In this document: positions 16,936-26,122 of the stretch, in pieces | Position numbering within the stretch: the stretch's first letter is position 1 | Layout of the letters: each line of letters starts with the position of its first letter | NCBI GenBank assembly: GCA_023390115.1 | Contig: JAEWDM010000030.1 | Location: 1 to 64,000, forward strand | DNA length: 64,000 nucleotides | Source of the DNA: Bacillota bacterium | GTDB lineage: Bacteria > Bacillota > Clostridia > Acetivibrionales > DSM-27016 | Direction of reading: 5' to 3' | Notes under the pieces: generated by a model | Seen by the model: only the letters and a program-made list of their open reading frames with translations | Told to the model about the DNA's origin: nothing | The model's database searches: none | Translations under genes and position numbers: made by a program

Positions 16936-17160
16936 TTAAGGCAGAGCCTTAGTTATGGGAGGTATGCCGTACAGCGGTGTAACACCGTACTTAAGAACGG
17001 GAGGAATCCCATATTTAAGTATAGGCGGAATTCCATACAGCGCAACTACCGGAGGGATCACGTCGTCAGAGCCTGAAGCTGAAATAAAGCTTGTTCCTCC
17101 TGTCATTTCCATTAATTCTTCGTCTGTCAATTCAATGCCTGTAAATTTTTCCTTGAACAT
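16936..17160 (-). CDS. RiPP precursor peptide with four X-Y-G motifs (74 aa)
   Basis: Starts at ATG 17160 behind AAAGGGGGTGAACTTAT. Leader MFKEKFTGIELTDEELMEMT ends in GG (residues 21-22); the core from about residue 40 is a tandem YGIPP array: ALYGIPPILKYGIPP then VLKYGVTPLYGIPPITK. That is four X-Y-G sites with X = Leu, Lys, Lys, Leu. There is no Cys or Ser-rich lanthionine-type core, which argues against sactipeptides and lanthipeptides. With the radical SAM/SPASM enzyme downstream, the layout fits spliceotides. The leader GG suggests a C39-type protease outside the window, as none is encoded here. Confidence 0.85.
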   Translation of the reverse strand: MFKEKFTGIELTDEELMEMTGGTSFISASGSDDVIPPVVALYGIPPILKYGIPPVLKYGVTPLYGIPPITKALP

Positions 17161-17494
17161 ATAAGTTCACCCCCTTTACATTAAATTTTATTGCATACCA
17201 AGGCATGCACAGGTGAATTTATACCGGATATTTAACTATGTATAGATTTATAAAGCATACCGTGGTAAAATTAGCGAATTGTAAAAAGTGCGAATAAAGA
17301 GCAATTTAACTGAGATATTATTACATTTATTTAATATATCGGATTTGCTTTAGTGATATTTTACCATTAATTGTGTTTTCTTTCAATTAGTATTTTATTT
17401 TTTAACAATATGGGAAGCTGTGACGGTAATAGTATAAAAAAATTCGATGTGCAATATAGTATGCCGCAATAAGGAGGCTTTGAATTCATAGCCC
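17161..17494. other. non-coding promoter region of the peptide locus
   Basis: AT-rich gap between splB and the four-motif precursor. It must hold the leftward promoter for the precursor genes, but I cannot fix a single -10/-35 pair. No gene or strong hairpin was seen. Confidence 0.4.
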
Positions 17495-18526
17495 TCATGT
17501 AAAATACTCTATTACGGCTTGCGGAAATCTTTCCATGATAAGCCCTGAAATAAACTCCTTCATTTCTCCTGAGATTTCCTTGGGATAGACATACTTGAAT
17601 CTTCCGAATTTCCCCAATTTAAGAACACGCTTTGCTTCGTCCATATCCAGCCCGGTTGACGGGAAGCGCTCCAATATAAATTTCTTTGCTATTGGGGTAA
17701 ATCTGTGCTGTATAAGCTCAAAGGCGATGTTCTCAGACAGCTTGGCACCCTCAAGATTTTCCTTAAGGCGGTCGAAGAGCCCGGCGTATTCCTCCCGCCA
17801 TCCTTCGTATATCATTATAGGTGCCACTATAAAGCCTATGGGATAGCCGGCATGCGCAACTTTTGACGCCGCACTTATGCGCTCGTCATAGCTTGCCGTA
17901 TTATGCTCAAAGCTGCTAATAACATGCCGTGAATTTATGCTTACCCTGAAACGTGTATGAAGGTTGTGGTTTAAGTGAAGAAGAGGTTCCACATTATCAA
18001 ACTTGGTGACCACGCGGAGCCTTGCATTGTCCAATGAGCCGAAATACTCTATAGTCCTTGACAGGCTTCCCGTTATATGCTCAAGGGCTAAAGGATCGCC
18101 CGTGCTCGCCGCCTCAAAGGTGGTAAGGCCACCGCCGCTTTTTTCTATGTGCTTTGATATGGAATCGAATATTTCCTCTATGTTTACATACGTCCTTAAA
18201 TAGGGTCTTGAGGATTGTGTCGTTTGGAGATAGCAATACTCGCAATTTCCGGGACAGTTTGTAGCAAGAGCAAACTCAAAGTCTGCCGAAGGCTTGCAGA
18301 CATCAAGCTTGAGGCTTTTTTTTGCGGCAACCACCAGAGTTTTTTTTGAACGGGCATATTTTTCCTTTTCCGTTTTTCCGGGAATTGACCGGTATACATT
18401 CTGCATGGATGCCTTTATGACCTCGATATTTTCTTTGCTGCTGAAAAGGCTGTATAGCTTTTCTCCAAGGGGATATTTCAGGGACGAAGGTTCAAAAAAG
18501 ACTCTTTCAGGCATAAACAAATCCAT
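17495..18526 (-). CDS. splB: spore photoproduct lyase (SplB), Cys141 replaced by Ser
   Basis: 343-residue radical SAM repair enzyme that reverts the thymine dimer unique to UV-irradiated spores. The cluster cysteines are C91, C95, C98 (CPGNCEYC), exactly where B. subtilis SplB has them, and the radical-relay tyrosines Y97 and Y99 are present. The segment that reads EAACTSD in B. subtilis is EAASTGD here, so the hydrogen-donating Cys141 is a serine. Length and the rest of the fold (RVVTKFDN, TRFRVSINS) are normal. Either the donor is supplied differently or the enzyme has altered chemistry. Confidence 0.9.
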   Translation of the reverse strand: MDLFMPERVFFEPSSLKYPLGEKLYSLFSSKENIEVIKASMQNVYRSIPGKTEKEKYARSKKTLVVAAKKSLKLDVCKPSADFEFALATNCPGNCEYCYLQTTQSSRPYLRTYVNIEEIFDSISKHIEKSGGGLTTFEAASTGDPLALEHITGSLSRTIEYFGSLDNARLRVVTKFDNVEPLLHLNHNLHTRFRVSINSRHVISSFEHNTASYDERISAASKVAHAGYPIGFIVAPIMIYEGWREEYAGLFDRLKENLEGAKLSENIAFELIQHRFTPIAKKFILERFPSTGLDMDEAKRVLKLGKFGRFKYVYPKEISGEMKEFISGLIMERFPQAVIEYFT

Positions 18527-18684
18527 ATATCAACACCATCCTTATTTTTATTTTGCCTTACCAAAGGCTTTTTATTCCGCAACCGGTGCTAAACTTAACA
18601 CAAGCATTTTAGAATTGGCTGTTTACGGGAGCCGAAATTTAGAATAGAATTAAACATAGATTTAAAAATAAAAGGAGACAGCAT

Positions 18685-19863
18685 TTGAGCAAGGTATCGA
18701 TTGAAAAATGTCCGGACTACGAAACAGCGAATATAAATAGAGCTTTGATCAAAACCTTTAATAACCTTGGGGGTGTGGGAAAATATATAAAGCCGGGTAT
18801 GAGGGTTGCTTTAAAGCCTAACCTTGTGATGAGGAAGAAGCCTGCCGAGGCGGCTACAACTAACCCTTCCGTTGTTCAGGCCCTGGCCTCCGTTATAAAG
18901 GAGCAGGGAGCAAAGGCGATAATAGTGGAAAGCCCCGGCGGGCTTTATACAAAAAGTGCCTTGAAGGGGGTCTATTCCATTTGCGGCATTGAAGAGGCGG
19001 CTCAAAAATCGGGGGCTGAGCTTAACTATGATACTGCAGAGGTAGAGGTTAAAAATCCCGAGGGTGCTATTCTAAAGAACCTTACATTAATAAAGCCGCT
19101 GATGGATGCAGATTTGATAATAAATTTGCCCAAGCTCAAAACTCACGGTCAGATGGTGTATACAGGCGCCGTAAAAAATATGTTCGGGGCCGTTGCAGGC
19201 GCCCGAAAGGCTGAATACCATTTCAGGATATCGGAATATAAAAGATTTGCCGACGCTCTGATAGATATATTTCTTGGAGTTAAGCCTGCCCTTAATATTA
19301 TGGACGCTGTTACGGGCATGGAGGGAAACGGGCCCACGGCGGGAAACGCCAGAAATATAGGACTTGTTATTGCCAGTGAGGATGCGTTCAGTCTTGACTT
19401 TGCCGCACTAAATATAATCGGAGCAGATCCGTTTGCAGTGCCTTTGATAGCACAGGCGGCCCAAAGGGGACTGTGCCCTCAAAGCCTCGGCGAGATGGAT
19501 ATAGTGGGTGAGCAAATAAGCTCTGTCAGGATAAGCGGTTTTGACATACCTCAATTAGAGTCTTTACGGGATATACAATTTTTTAATAATAAATTGTTTA
19601 AGGGCATAATGTCCTATATTAAGCCCCGGCCGGTTTTTAATTATGCGTTGTGCATAGGCTGTGCGGAATGTGCCAGAAATTGTCCCGCACGGATAATTAC
19701 AATGAAAAATTCAAAGCCCGGGCTGGAACTGTCAAAGTGTATACGGTGCTTTTGCTGCCAGGAGCTTTGTCCTGCGAAAGCAGTTGAAATAAAGAGATCT
19801 CCTTTGCTGAAATTTCTTATAAAAAATAAAAAGGTTAATCGTAAGGAGGATTTTAAAGCTTGA
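18685..19863 (+). CDS. DUF362 protein with a 2x[4Fe-4S] ferredoxin domain
   Basis: 392 residues from TTG 18685 behind AAAGGAGAC. Residues 1-300 are the DUF362 domain (VALKPNLVMRKKP, NLPKLKTHGQMVYTGAVKNM, GNARNIGLVIAS). The C-terminus carries two clusters, CIGCAECARNCPA and CIRCFCCQELCPA, each CxxCxxCxxxC. Members are thought to be iron-sulfur oxidoreductases of unknown substrate in anaerobes. It stands alone, divergent from splB. Function beyond electron transfer cannot be read from sequence. Confidence 0.9.
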   Translation: MSKVSIEKCPDYETANINRALIKTFNNLGGVGKYIKPGMRVALKPNLVMRKKPAEAATTNPSVVQALASVIKEQGAKAIIVESPGGLYTKSALKGVYSICGIEEAAQKSGAELNYDTAEVEVKNPEGAILKNLTLIKPLMDADLIINLPKLKTHGQMVYTGAVKNMFGAVAGARKAEYHFRISEYKRFADALIDIFLGVKPALNIMDAVTGMEGNGPTAGNARNIGLVIASEDAFSLDFAALNIIGADPFAVPLIAQAAQRGLCPQSLGEMDIVGEQISSVRISGFDIPQLESLRDIQFFNNKLFKGIMSYIKPRPVFNYALCIGCAECARNCPARIITMKNSKPGLELSKCIRCFCCQELCPAKAVEIKRSPLLKFLIKNKKVNRKEDFKA

Positions 19864-20008
19864 TATAGAATAGTAAATACTATATTTAACCGGTACGGGC
19901 CTATTAATTTGGCTGCGAAAACAAGGGCTTTTGATATTTATTTAAAGCTTAAAAATGCTTTTTTGTGAATTGCTGTAAAGATAAATATAGAGAGGGCAGG
20001 GGTTGTTA

Positions 20009-20476
20009 GTGAATATTGAGTATATAAATCCATTTATTGAGGCAAGCCAGACAGTTCTTTTACAAATAGCATCAATGGAAGCAAAGCTTGGAAAGGTATA
20101 TCTTAAGGATTCCCCCCATAAAAGTAATACAATTGCTATAATCGTAGGTCTCACGGGAAAAATGAGGGGTCAGGTAATATTCACTATGAGCATACCTCTT
20201 GGATTGGAAATAGCTTCAAGAATGATGGGAGGCATGAAGGTCTCCGAGCTGGATGAAATTTCGAAAAGCGCCATATCGGAGCTTGCAAATATGATACTTG
20301 GAAATACCGCTACTATTTTATACAATAGGGGCATAGATATAGATATAACTCCTCCGTCTCTTATAATGGGGGAAAACCTTCAAATATCCACCGATAAAAT
20401 GAAGACAATATGTATACCTCTGGTATTGGGTGAGAGTGGTGTGCTTGAGATTGATCTTTCTGTTATGGATAATTAA
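20009..20476 (+). CDS. cheX: CheX-like chemotaxis phosphatase
   Basis: About 155 residues. GTG 20009 is preferred to TTG 20003 because the ribosome site GGCAGGGG ends just before 20003. The CheC/CheX/FliY phosphatase signature ExxN is present in SAISELANMILGN; TGKMRGQVIFTM is the conserved strand before it. CheX dephosphorylates CheY-P to reset the flagellar switch. Only one ExxN is present, as in CheX, and the protein is a single-domain one. It is not next to other che genes here. Confidence 0.85.
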   Translation: MNIEYINPFIEASQTVLLQIASMEAKLGKVYLKDSPHKSNTIAIIVGLTGKMRGQVIFTMSIPLGLEIASRMMGGMKVSELDEISKSAISELANMILGNTATILYNRGIDIDITPPSLIMGENLQISTDKMKTICIPLVLGESGVLEIDLSVMDN

Positions 20477-20602
20477 TAAGTGATGCGGTATTTTAGGTGG
20501 GATGATGGACCTTGAATATTTTGAGGACTGTCATCTTTTTGCTATTAAAGGCTTATTTTTGTGGTAATATATATTAAATGCACCTCGACGGGAGGAATGG
20601 TT

Positions 20603-21100
20603 TTGTCATTGAATATTGTTCTGGTAGAGCCCGAGATACCTCAGAATACAGGGAATATAGTAAGAACCTGTGCGGCTGTAGGAGCGGATCTGCATCTTGT
20701 AGGACCTCTGGGCTTTTCTGTGGAGGACAGGTATCTGAAACGTGCCGGGCTGGATTATTGGAATGAAGTAAATATACAGTTTTATGACGGCTTTGGTGAG
20801 GTAAGGGAAAAATACGCCGGCAAACAGTTTTATTATGCCTCCACAAAGGCTGTAAACACATACGCGCAAGTAAAGTACCCCGGTGAATGCTTTATTGTTT
20901 TCGGAAAGGAAACCTTAGGGCTTCCGGAGGAGCTTCTGAAGGAGAATATGGCGCATTGCATAAGAATTCCCATGAGACAGGGCATAAGATCGCTTAACCT
21001 GTCTAATTCTGTTGCGGTGGTGGCATTTGAAATAATGAGGCAGTATGGGTTCAGGGGGCTTGCCGGAGAGGGGAAGCTTGTGAAATATGAGTGGGAGTAA
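20603..21100 (+). CDS. trmL: tRNA (cytidine/uridine-34 2'-O) methyltransferase TrmL
   Basis: About 165-residue SPOUT-class enzyme that methylates the wobble ribose of tRNA-Leu. TTG 20603 has the best spacing after GGGAGG; ATG 20597 is in frame. SPOUT features: VEPEIPQNTGNIVRTCAAVG, LVFGKE-like IVFGKETLGLPEELL, and the knot-forming IRIPMRQGIRSLNLSNSVAV. A complete small member with no extra domain. The next gene begins right after it, so the two are probably co-transcribed. Confidence 0.93.
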   Translation: MSLNIVLVEPEIPQNTGNIVRTCAAVGADLHLVGPLGFSVEDRYLKRAGLDYWNEVNIQFYDGFGEVREKYAGKQFYYASTKAVNTYAQVKYPGECFIVFGKETLGLPEELLKENMAHCIRIPMRQGIRSLNLSNSVAVVAFEIMRQYGFRGLAGEGKLVKYEWE

Positions 21101-21130
21101 TTGTGTACAACTTATATAGGAGGTGATGGC

Positions 21131-22240
21131 ATGGTTAATGCAAGCAGAATGAGGGATGAGTTTTTAGAGCTTGTAAGGATTGACAGCCTGACGCTGCATG
21201 AGCGCCGGATGGCGGATGTGCTTAAGGCAAAGCTTGAGGATATGGGAATACCCGCTTATGAGGATGATGCGGGGGGAAAAATAGGAGGTAATGCGGGAAA
21301 CCTTATATGCACCGTCAAGGGTGAGAGGAACGTGCCGGGAATATTGCTGATGGCCCATATGGATACTGTATCTCCGGGGATAGGCAAAAATCCCGTTGTA
21401 GAAGGGGATATAATAAAAACGGACGGTACCACGGTGCTCGGAGGGGATGACGCAGCGGGAATTGAATGTATACTTGAGGCCCTAAGGGTTATTTCAGAGG
21501 ACGGTATAGCGCATGGAAACATTTATATTGCATTTACGGTTGCCGAGGAGGGCGGCTTGCTTGGAGCAAAGAACATGGATTACAGTGCAATTGATGCAAA
21601 ATACGGATTTGTAATGGATGATGGAGGAGATATAGGCAGTGTGGCCGTCTCAGCGCCTACGCAAAATAAAATTGATATAATTGTAAAAGGAAAGGCTGCG
21701 CATGCGGGGGTTGAGCCTGAAAATGGAATTAGCGCCGTTCAGATCGCAGCGTGGGCAATTTCGCAGATGAGGCTGGGAAGAATAGATCATGAAACCACCG
21801 CTAATATAGGGACAATAAAGGGCGGGTTTGCCACAAACATAATTTGCGACAGGGTGGAGATTGAGGCCGAGGCAAGAAGCAGGGGCAGGAGCAAGCTTAA
21901 GGAGCAGACCTCGCATATGAGGCATTGCTTTGAAATGGCCTGTGCGAAATTCGGAGGCAGCTTTGAATTCGACGCCCAAAATGTTTACCCGGAATTTAAT
22001 ATAAAGGATGACAGCGGCATTGTCGGCATATTGAAAAGAGCGGCGGAGAAAGCGGGAATTGAACTTAGGACAGGGGCCACAGGAGGAGGAAGCGATACAA
22101 ATATAATAAATGGGAGAGGCATAGAAGCCGTTGACATAAGCGTTGGAATGGACAAGGTGCACAGTGTGGAGGAACAGATAAGCATTAAAGATATGGCAAG
22201 GGCCGCGGAATTTTTAGTAGAGATAATTAAAGCTGTTTAA
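21131..22240 (+). CDS. M20-family peptidase, PepT-like
   Basis: 369-residue two-zinc aminopeptidase starting at ATG 21131 behind AGGAGGTGATGGC. Metal ligands are recognisable: His in LMAHMDTV, bridging Asp in LGGDDAAG, catalytic Glu pair in VAEEGG, Asp in MDDGGD and the late His in DKVHSVEE. A dimerisation domain occupies about residues 180-290. It resembles peptidase T-like enzymes of Clostridia that trim tripeptides. Located downstream of trmL, 30 bases apart. Confidence 0.9.
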   Translation: MVNASRMRDEFLELVRIDSLTLHERRMADVLKAKLEDMGIPAYEDDAGGKIGGNAGNLICTVKGERNVPGILLMAHMDTVSPGIGKNPVVEGDIIKTDGTTVLGGDDAAGIECILEALRVISEDGIAHGNIYIAFTVAEEGGLLGAKNMDYSAIDAKYGFVMDDGGDIGSVAVSAPTQNKIDIIVKGKAAHAGVEPENGISAVQIAAWAISQMRLGRIDHETTANIGTIKGGFATNIICDRVEIEAEARSRGRSKLKEQTSHMRHCFEMACAKFGGSFEFDAQNVYPEFNIKDDSGIVGILKRAAEKAGIELRTGATGGGSDTNIINGRGIEAVDISVGMDKVHSVEEQISIKDMARAAEFLVEIIKAV

Positions 22241-22314
22241 AAAAGATAATATTTAGCTTTACAGTTTGTTATCTATAAACAGATGCATAACCTAGAATGG
22301 AGATTTTCATTAAT

Positions 22315-23214
22315 ATGTTGGACTTTAGAGAAATATCTATAGAAGACAAGGAGCTGTTTGACAGGTATTTAGCTATGGCAAGCCCCCGGGCCTCCGAGCT
22401 TACATTTACTAATTTTTTTATGTGGAGAAATTTTTATAAATTCAGATATGCAGTAATAGAAGAGCTTTTATGCATAATAGCCGTCCCGGAGAAAAAGCCG
22501 CCTTTTTGCTTTCCGCCACTGGGCATTATTGAGGGGAGCAATTTTGAGAGCGCCGTGCATATTTTGAAGGATTATTTTGAGGGCAACAATTGGAGGCTGA
22601 GGTTTGAAAGAATATGGGAGGGCATAGAGGACAGGTTTGCAGGCTTAAATAGCTTTAAGGCGAAGCTGGAGTGGGACAGGGACAACAGTGACTATGTATA
22701 TACGAGGGAAAGCCTTACAAGCCTTAAAGGCAAGAAATATGACGGCAAAAGAAACCATATAAACAGGTTTAAAAGGGAGTATTCATACCAGTATGTTCCG
22801 ATTGACGAAGGTCTTATAGATGAGTGCCGCAGAATAATGGACTTATGGTGTGCCGAAAGGGATTGCAGCGAGCATAGGGGATATTATTGTGAAAAGCTTG
22901 CCAATGAGGAGCTTTTAAGCAATTTTACAAGGCTTGGCTGCAAAGGGGCGCTATTAAGGGTCAATGACACCTATGAGGGCTTTACCATAGGAGAAATGCT
23001 CAATACCGATACCGCTGTGGTGCATATTGAAAAGGCTAATGCAAAGATACATGGCTTGTATACAATGCTTAACCAGCAATTTTGTGAAAATGAGTGGCAG
23101 AATGCCGGCTATATAAACAGGGAGCAGGATCTGGGAATTGAGGGGCTGCGAAAAGCAAAGCTGTCATATAACCCTGTATTCATGGTTAATAAGCTTACGG
23201 CTACATTTGAATAG
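22315..23214 (+). CDS. DUF2156 (GNAT-like, MprF C-domain type) protein
   Basis: 299 residues from ATG 22315; ATG 22297 overlaps the likely ribosome site. DUF2156 is the catalytic fold of lysyl-phosphatidylglycerol synthase without membrane part: features are SELTFTNFFMWRNFYKFRY, KRNHINRFKREYSYQY, EGFTIGEMLN, and KANAKIHGLYTMLNQQFCEN. Soluble members transfer acyl or aminoacyl groups to unknown targets. A standalone gene here. Confidence 0.85.
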   Translation: MLDFREISIEDKELFDRYLAMASPRASELTFTNFFMWRNFYKFRYAVIEELLCIIAVPEKKPPFCFPPLGIIEGSNFESAVHILKDYFEGNNWRLRFERIWEGIEDRFAGLNSFKAKLEWDRDNSDYVYTRESLTSLKGKKYDGKRNHINRFKREYSYQYVPIDEGLIDECRRIMDLWCAERDCSEHRGYYCEKLANEELLSNFTRLGCKGALLRVNDTYEGFTIGEMLNTDTAVVHIEKANAKIHGLYTMLNQQFCENEWQNAGYINREQDLGIEGLRKAKLSYNPVFMVNKLTATFE

Positions 23215-23514
23215 AATAATTTTATATGCTTATGCCGGTATAGTTTTATATATAAAAAGAAAAGATAAATATTGTACACTTTGTTAAAAAATTAATTTAT
23301 TTTGTTAAGGCTATTGAAAAAATGAGTAAAATAATATAAAATAATTTTGGTTTAGGAGTATATCCTGATGATAATTTTTTGTTTTAGTATTTGAGCTGTA
23401 AGGCAGTACTGTTGTTATTTAAGCCGGCTGTTTAATAGCTTTAATTTATTCGAAGCATTGCTTCTTTAGAAGGCATTGCTTCAAATTTAATATTTACATA
23501 GGAGGTTTTAGAAC
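23215..23514. promoter_or_regulatory. gap upstream region with a weak Rex-like half palindrome
   Basis: Non-coding. TTGTTAA-AAAA-TTAATTT at 23281-23298 matches the left half of the Rex operator TTGTTAA-N4-TTAACAA but only four of seven bases in the right half; a second TTGTTAA occurs at about 23302. Rex control of gap is common in Clostridia, so this is plausible but unproven. The ribosome site ATAGGAGG precedes the gap start. Confidence 0.35.
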
Positions 23515-24522
23515 ATGGCTGTAAAAATGGGTATTAACGGTTTCGGACGTATCGGACGTCTTGTTTTCAGGGCTGCAGTATGCAACCCCAATGTAGAGAT
23601 AAAAGGAATCAACGATCCTTTTGTTGATCTGGAGTACATGAAATATATGTTAAGGTATGACACCGTTCACGGACAGTTTGACGGAACAATTGAAGCAAAG
23701 GAAGGAAAGCTGGTTGTAAACGGAAAAGAGATTGCCGTATTTTCAGCTAAGGATCCCGCTGAGATTCCATGGGCAAGCTGTGGAGCAGAGTATGTTGTAG
23801 AGTCTACAGGGGTTTTCACCACTATAGAAAAGGCCTCGGCTCACTTCAAGGGTGGTGCTAAGAAGGTAGTTATCAGCGCTCCCTCGGCAGATGCTCCGAT
23901 GTTTGTTATGGGCGTTAACAATGAAAAGTACACAAAGGACATGAATGTTGTTTCAAATGCTTCATGTACGACAAATTGTCTTGCACCTCTTGCCAAGGTT
24001 ATCAACGACAACTTTGGAATAGCTGAGGGTCTTATGACCACCGTTCACGCCGCCACAAACACTCAGAAAACTGTTGACGCTCCTTCAATGAAAGACTGGA
24101 GAGGCGGAAGATCCATTCTCGGTAATATTATCCCATCCTCAACCGGTGCTGCAAAAGCGGTTGGAAAGGTTATTCCCGAATTAAACGGTAAATTGACAGG
24201 TATGGCATTCAGGGTTCCTACCGCGGATGTTTCTGTTGTTGACCTTACCTGCCGCCTTGAGAAAGCGGCTACCTATGACGAAATCAAGGCGGCTGTTAAG
24301 AAGGCCTCTGAAAATGAGCTTGACGGAATACTTGGATATACTGAGGATTCAGTTGTTTCAACCGATTTCATACATGATGCCCGCACTTCAATATTTGATG
24401 CGGGTGCAGGTATTGCATTGAACGGAAATTTCGTAAAGCTTGTTTCATGGTATGACAATGAATGGGGCTATTCAAATAAGGTTGTAAGCCTGATTGAGCA
24501 TATGGCAAAGGTTGATGCTTAA
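23515..24522 (+). CDS. gap: glyceraldehyde-3-phosphate dehydrogenase
   Basis: 335-residue glycolytic enzyme that oxidises glyceraldehyde-3-phosphate with NAD+ and phosphate. NAD-binding GINGFGRIGRLVFRAA, catalytic Cys in SNASCTTNCLAPLAKVI, catalytic His in TTVHAATNTQ, and C-terminal SWYDNEWGYSNKVV are all present. Starts at ATG behind AGGAGG. Monocistronic: a strong terminator follows and the rest of the glycolytic operon is not adjacent. Codon use is the most biased in the window, as expected for a highly expressed gene. Confidence 0.97.
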   Translation: MAVKMGINGFGRIGRLVFRAAVCNPNVEIKGINDPFVDLEYMKYMLRYDTVHGQFDGTIEAKEGKLVVNGKEIAVFSAKDPAEIPWASCGAEYVVESTGVFTTIEKASAHFKGGAKKVVISAPSADAPMFVMGVNNEKYTKDMNVVSNASCTTNCLAPLAKVINDNFGIAEGLMTTVHAATNTQKTVDAPSMKDWRGGRSILGNIIPSSTGAAKAVGKVIPELNGKLTGMAFRVPTADVSVVDLTCRLEKAATYDEIKAAVKKASENELDGILGYTEDSVVSTDFIHDARTSIFDAGAGIALNGNFVKLVSWYDNEWGYSNKVVSLIEHMAKVDA

Positions 24523-24594
24523 GAAATAGCGAAAATGTAATTTCGGTATTTCCTGATATTTCCCTGAGTAAGACAAATTAATTAATTTAAATTT

Positions 24595-24641
24595 AAAAAA
24601 AGCTGCCGGAATATCAATTTGATATTCCGGCAGCTTTTTTT
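24595..24641. terminator. strong bidirectional terminator after gap
   Basis: AAAAAAAGCTGCCGGAATA pairs with TATTCCGGCAGCTTTTTTT, flanked by A and T tracts, so it can stop gap and the leftward small gene. Confidence 0.92.
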
Positions 24642-24646
24642 AAAGC

Positions 24647-24868
24647 TTAGATGCTTTCTTCAGGGCTTTTTATATCATAAATATTATACGTAATACATTT
24701 TGAAGATCTCCTTGCCTTTGTGCTTTTAACGGTTCCGCTTTCCTTTGGCTCTTTTTTTGAAGCCCGCAGCGCTTTGGCTGCTGTTCCACTGCCTGACTTG
24801 TTTATGCAGTTTTTGTTTGTACAGTGGTCATTAATTATTATTGATCCGCAACTACAGAATTGTGCCAA
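24647..24868 (-). CDS. small Cys-rich putative zinc-binding protein
   Basis: 73 residues from TTG 24868, eight bases after AAGGAG; GTG 24877 overlaps that site. The N-terminus MAQFCSCGSIIINDHCTNKN gives a CxC-x8-C-x4-C pattern like a zinc ribbon, followed by a basic, Ser/Lys-rich linker. Similar short MAQxCxCG proteins occur in Clostridia without known role. It may bind nucleic acid. The gene is convergent with gap. Confidence 0.65.
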   Translation of the reverse strand: MAQFCSCGSIIINDHCTNKNCINKSGSGTAAKALRASKKEPKESGTVKSTKARRSSKCITYNIYDIKSPEESI

Positions 24869-25126
24869 AAAAATCACTCCTTAATATTGTACGCATTATC
24901 ACATTGCTATTATAATGGAATAAATTGCGCCTATATAAAGTATATCACAAAATAGCATGCTTTAATTATGCATATTAAGAAAAAATCGAAAATAATTGCG
25001 AAAGAATACAAAGATAGGATGGAACAGGTGAACGGTATTGAAATCTTTGCAAATTTATTTATAATGGTATATAATCTATTTGCAGCTATGCCTTTTTCTC
25101 TTTATAAATAATGTAGGGGAATGTTA

Positions 25127-26059
25127 ATGTTAAAGAAAAAGATACTGATTATAGACGATACCCAGCTTATGGTGAAAATGATAAAGGATATATTGGAAGG
25201 TGCGGGCTACGAGGTTATTTTTGAATACAGTGGGCAGAGCGGTATAAAGCGAGTGGCTGAGGAAAAGCCCGATCTTGTGCTTCTTGACATAGTTATGCCG
25301 GGGATGGACGGCTTTGAGACCTGCAGAGTTCTCCGGGGAGATGACTGCAATAACCTTATGCCTATTATAATGCTTACCGCCCAGGATGCGGAGGATGATA
25401 AGCTTACAGGGCTGGAGCTGGGCGCCGACGACTATATTATAAAGCCCTTTAATCCCAGAGAGCTTATAAGCAGAGTAAACAATATATTCAGAAGAATAGA
25501 CAGGAACAGGCAGGCAAATCCTCTCACAGGTCTGCCGGGAAATATAGAGATACAATTGGAAATAAACTCGAGAATTACACGAAATGAACATTTTGCTGTG
25601 GTTTATGCGGATATTGACAATTTCAAGGCATACAATGACGCGTACGGGTTTGCTACGGCAGACACCGCTATTAAGCTTACGGCGGACATAATTACAGATA
25701 ATGTTCATTGCTTTGGTGTGGTACAGGATTTTATAGGGCACATTGGAGGAGATGACTTTGTTATAATTACGGTACCCGAATGCGCAAATGATATCTGTGC
25801 AGGTATAATAAGGGATTTTGATTTAAAGATATTGGCTCTCTATACCGAGGAGGACAGGAAAAAAGGGTGCATAGCAACCGCCAACAGGCAGGGAAAGGAA
25901 ATTCTGTACCCTATAATGTCTATTTCCATAGCTGTTGTATCAAATATGCACAGGAGCTTTACGAATCATATTCAGGTATCTGAGGTGGCCGCAGAATTAA
26001 AAAAGAAGGCAAAAACCATCGCAGGGAGTGTATATGTAAAGGACAGAAGAAGACAATAG
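25127..26059 (+). CDS. response regulator with variant GGDEF domain
   Basis: About 310 residues from ATG 25127 (better spacing after AGGGG than ATG 25121). The receiver domain (1-120) has the phospho-acceptor Asp in LVLLDIVMPGMDG and Lys in DDYIIKPFNPREL. The output domain resembles a diguanylate cyclase: ADIDNFKAYNDAYGF and an active-site loop GGDDF in place of GGDEF/GGEEF. No RxxD inhibitory site precedes it. It may make c-di-GMP weakly or be a sensor only. Neighbouring genes give no partner kinase. Confidence 0.88.
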   Translation: MLKKKILIIDDTQLMVKMIKDILEGAGYEVIFEYSGQSGIKRVAEEKPDLVLLDIVMPGMDGFETCRVLRGDDCNNLMPIIMLTAQDAEDDKLTGLELGADDYIIKPFNPRELISRVNNIFRRIDRNRQANPLTGLPGNIEIQLEINSRITRNEHFAVVYADIDNFKAYNDAYGFATADTAIKLTADIITDNVHCFGVVQDFIGHIGGDDFVIITVPECANDICAGIIRDFDLKILALYTEEDRKKGCIATANRQGKEILYPIMSISIAVVSNMHRSFTNHIQVSEVAAELKKKAKTIAGSVYVKDRRRQ

Positions 26060-26122
26060 CTATTTTTGTCCGGCTCTTTTTTAAAAAATAGTCTAAAAAA
26101 CAATCAAGGGAAGTGATGCTGA

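Noticed and set aside
16573..17160. Sactipeptide or lanthipeptide precursors
   Set aside because: Cores lack the needed cysteines and Ser/Thr-Cys pattern; the X-Y-G repeats point elsewhere.
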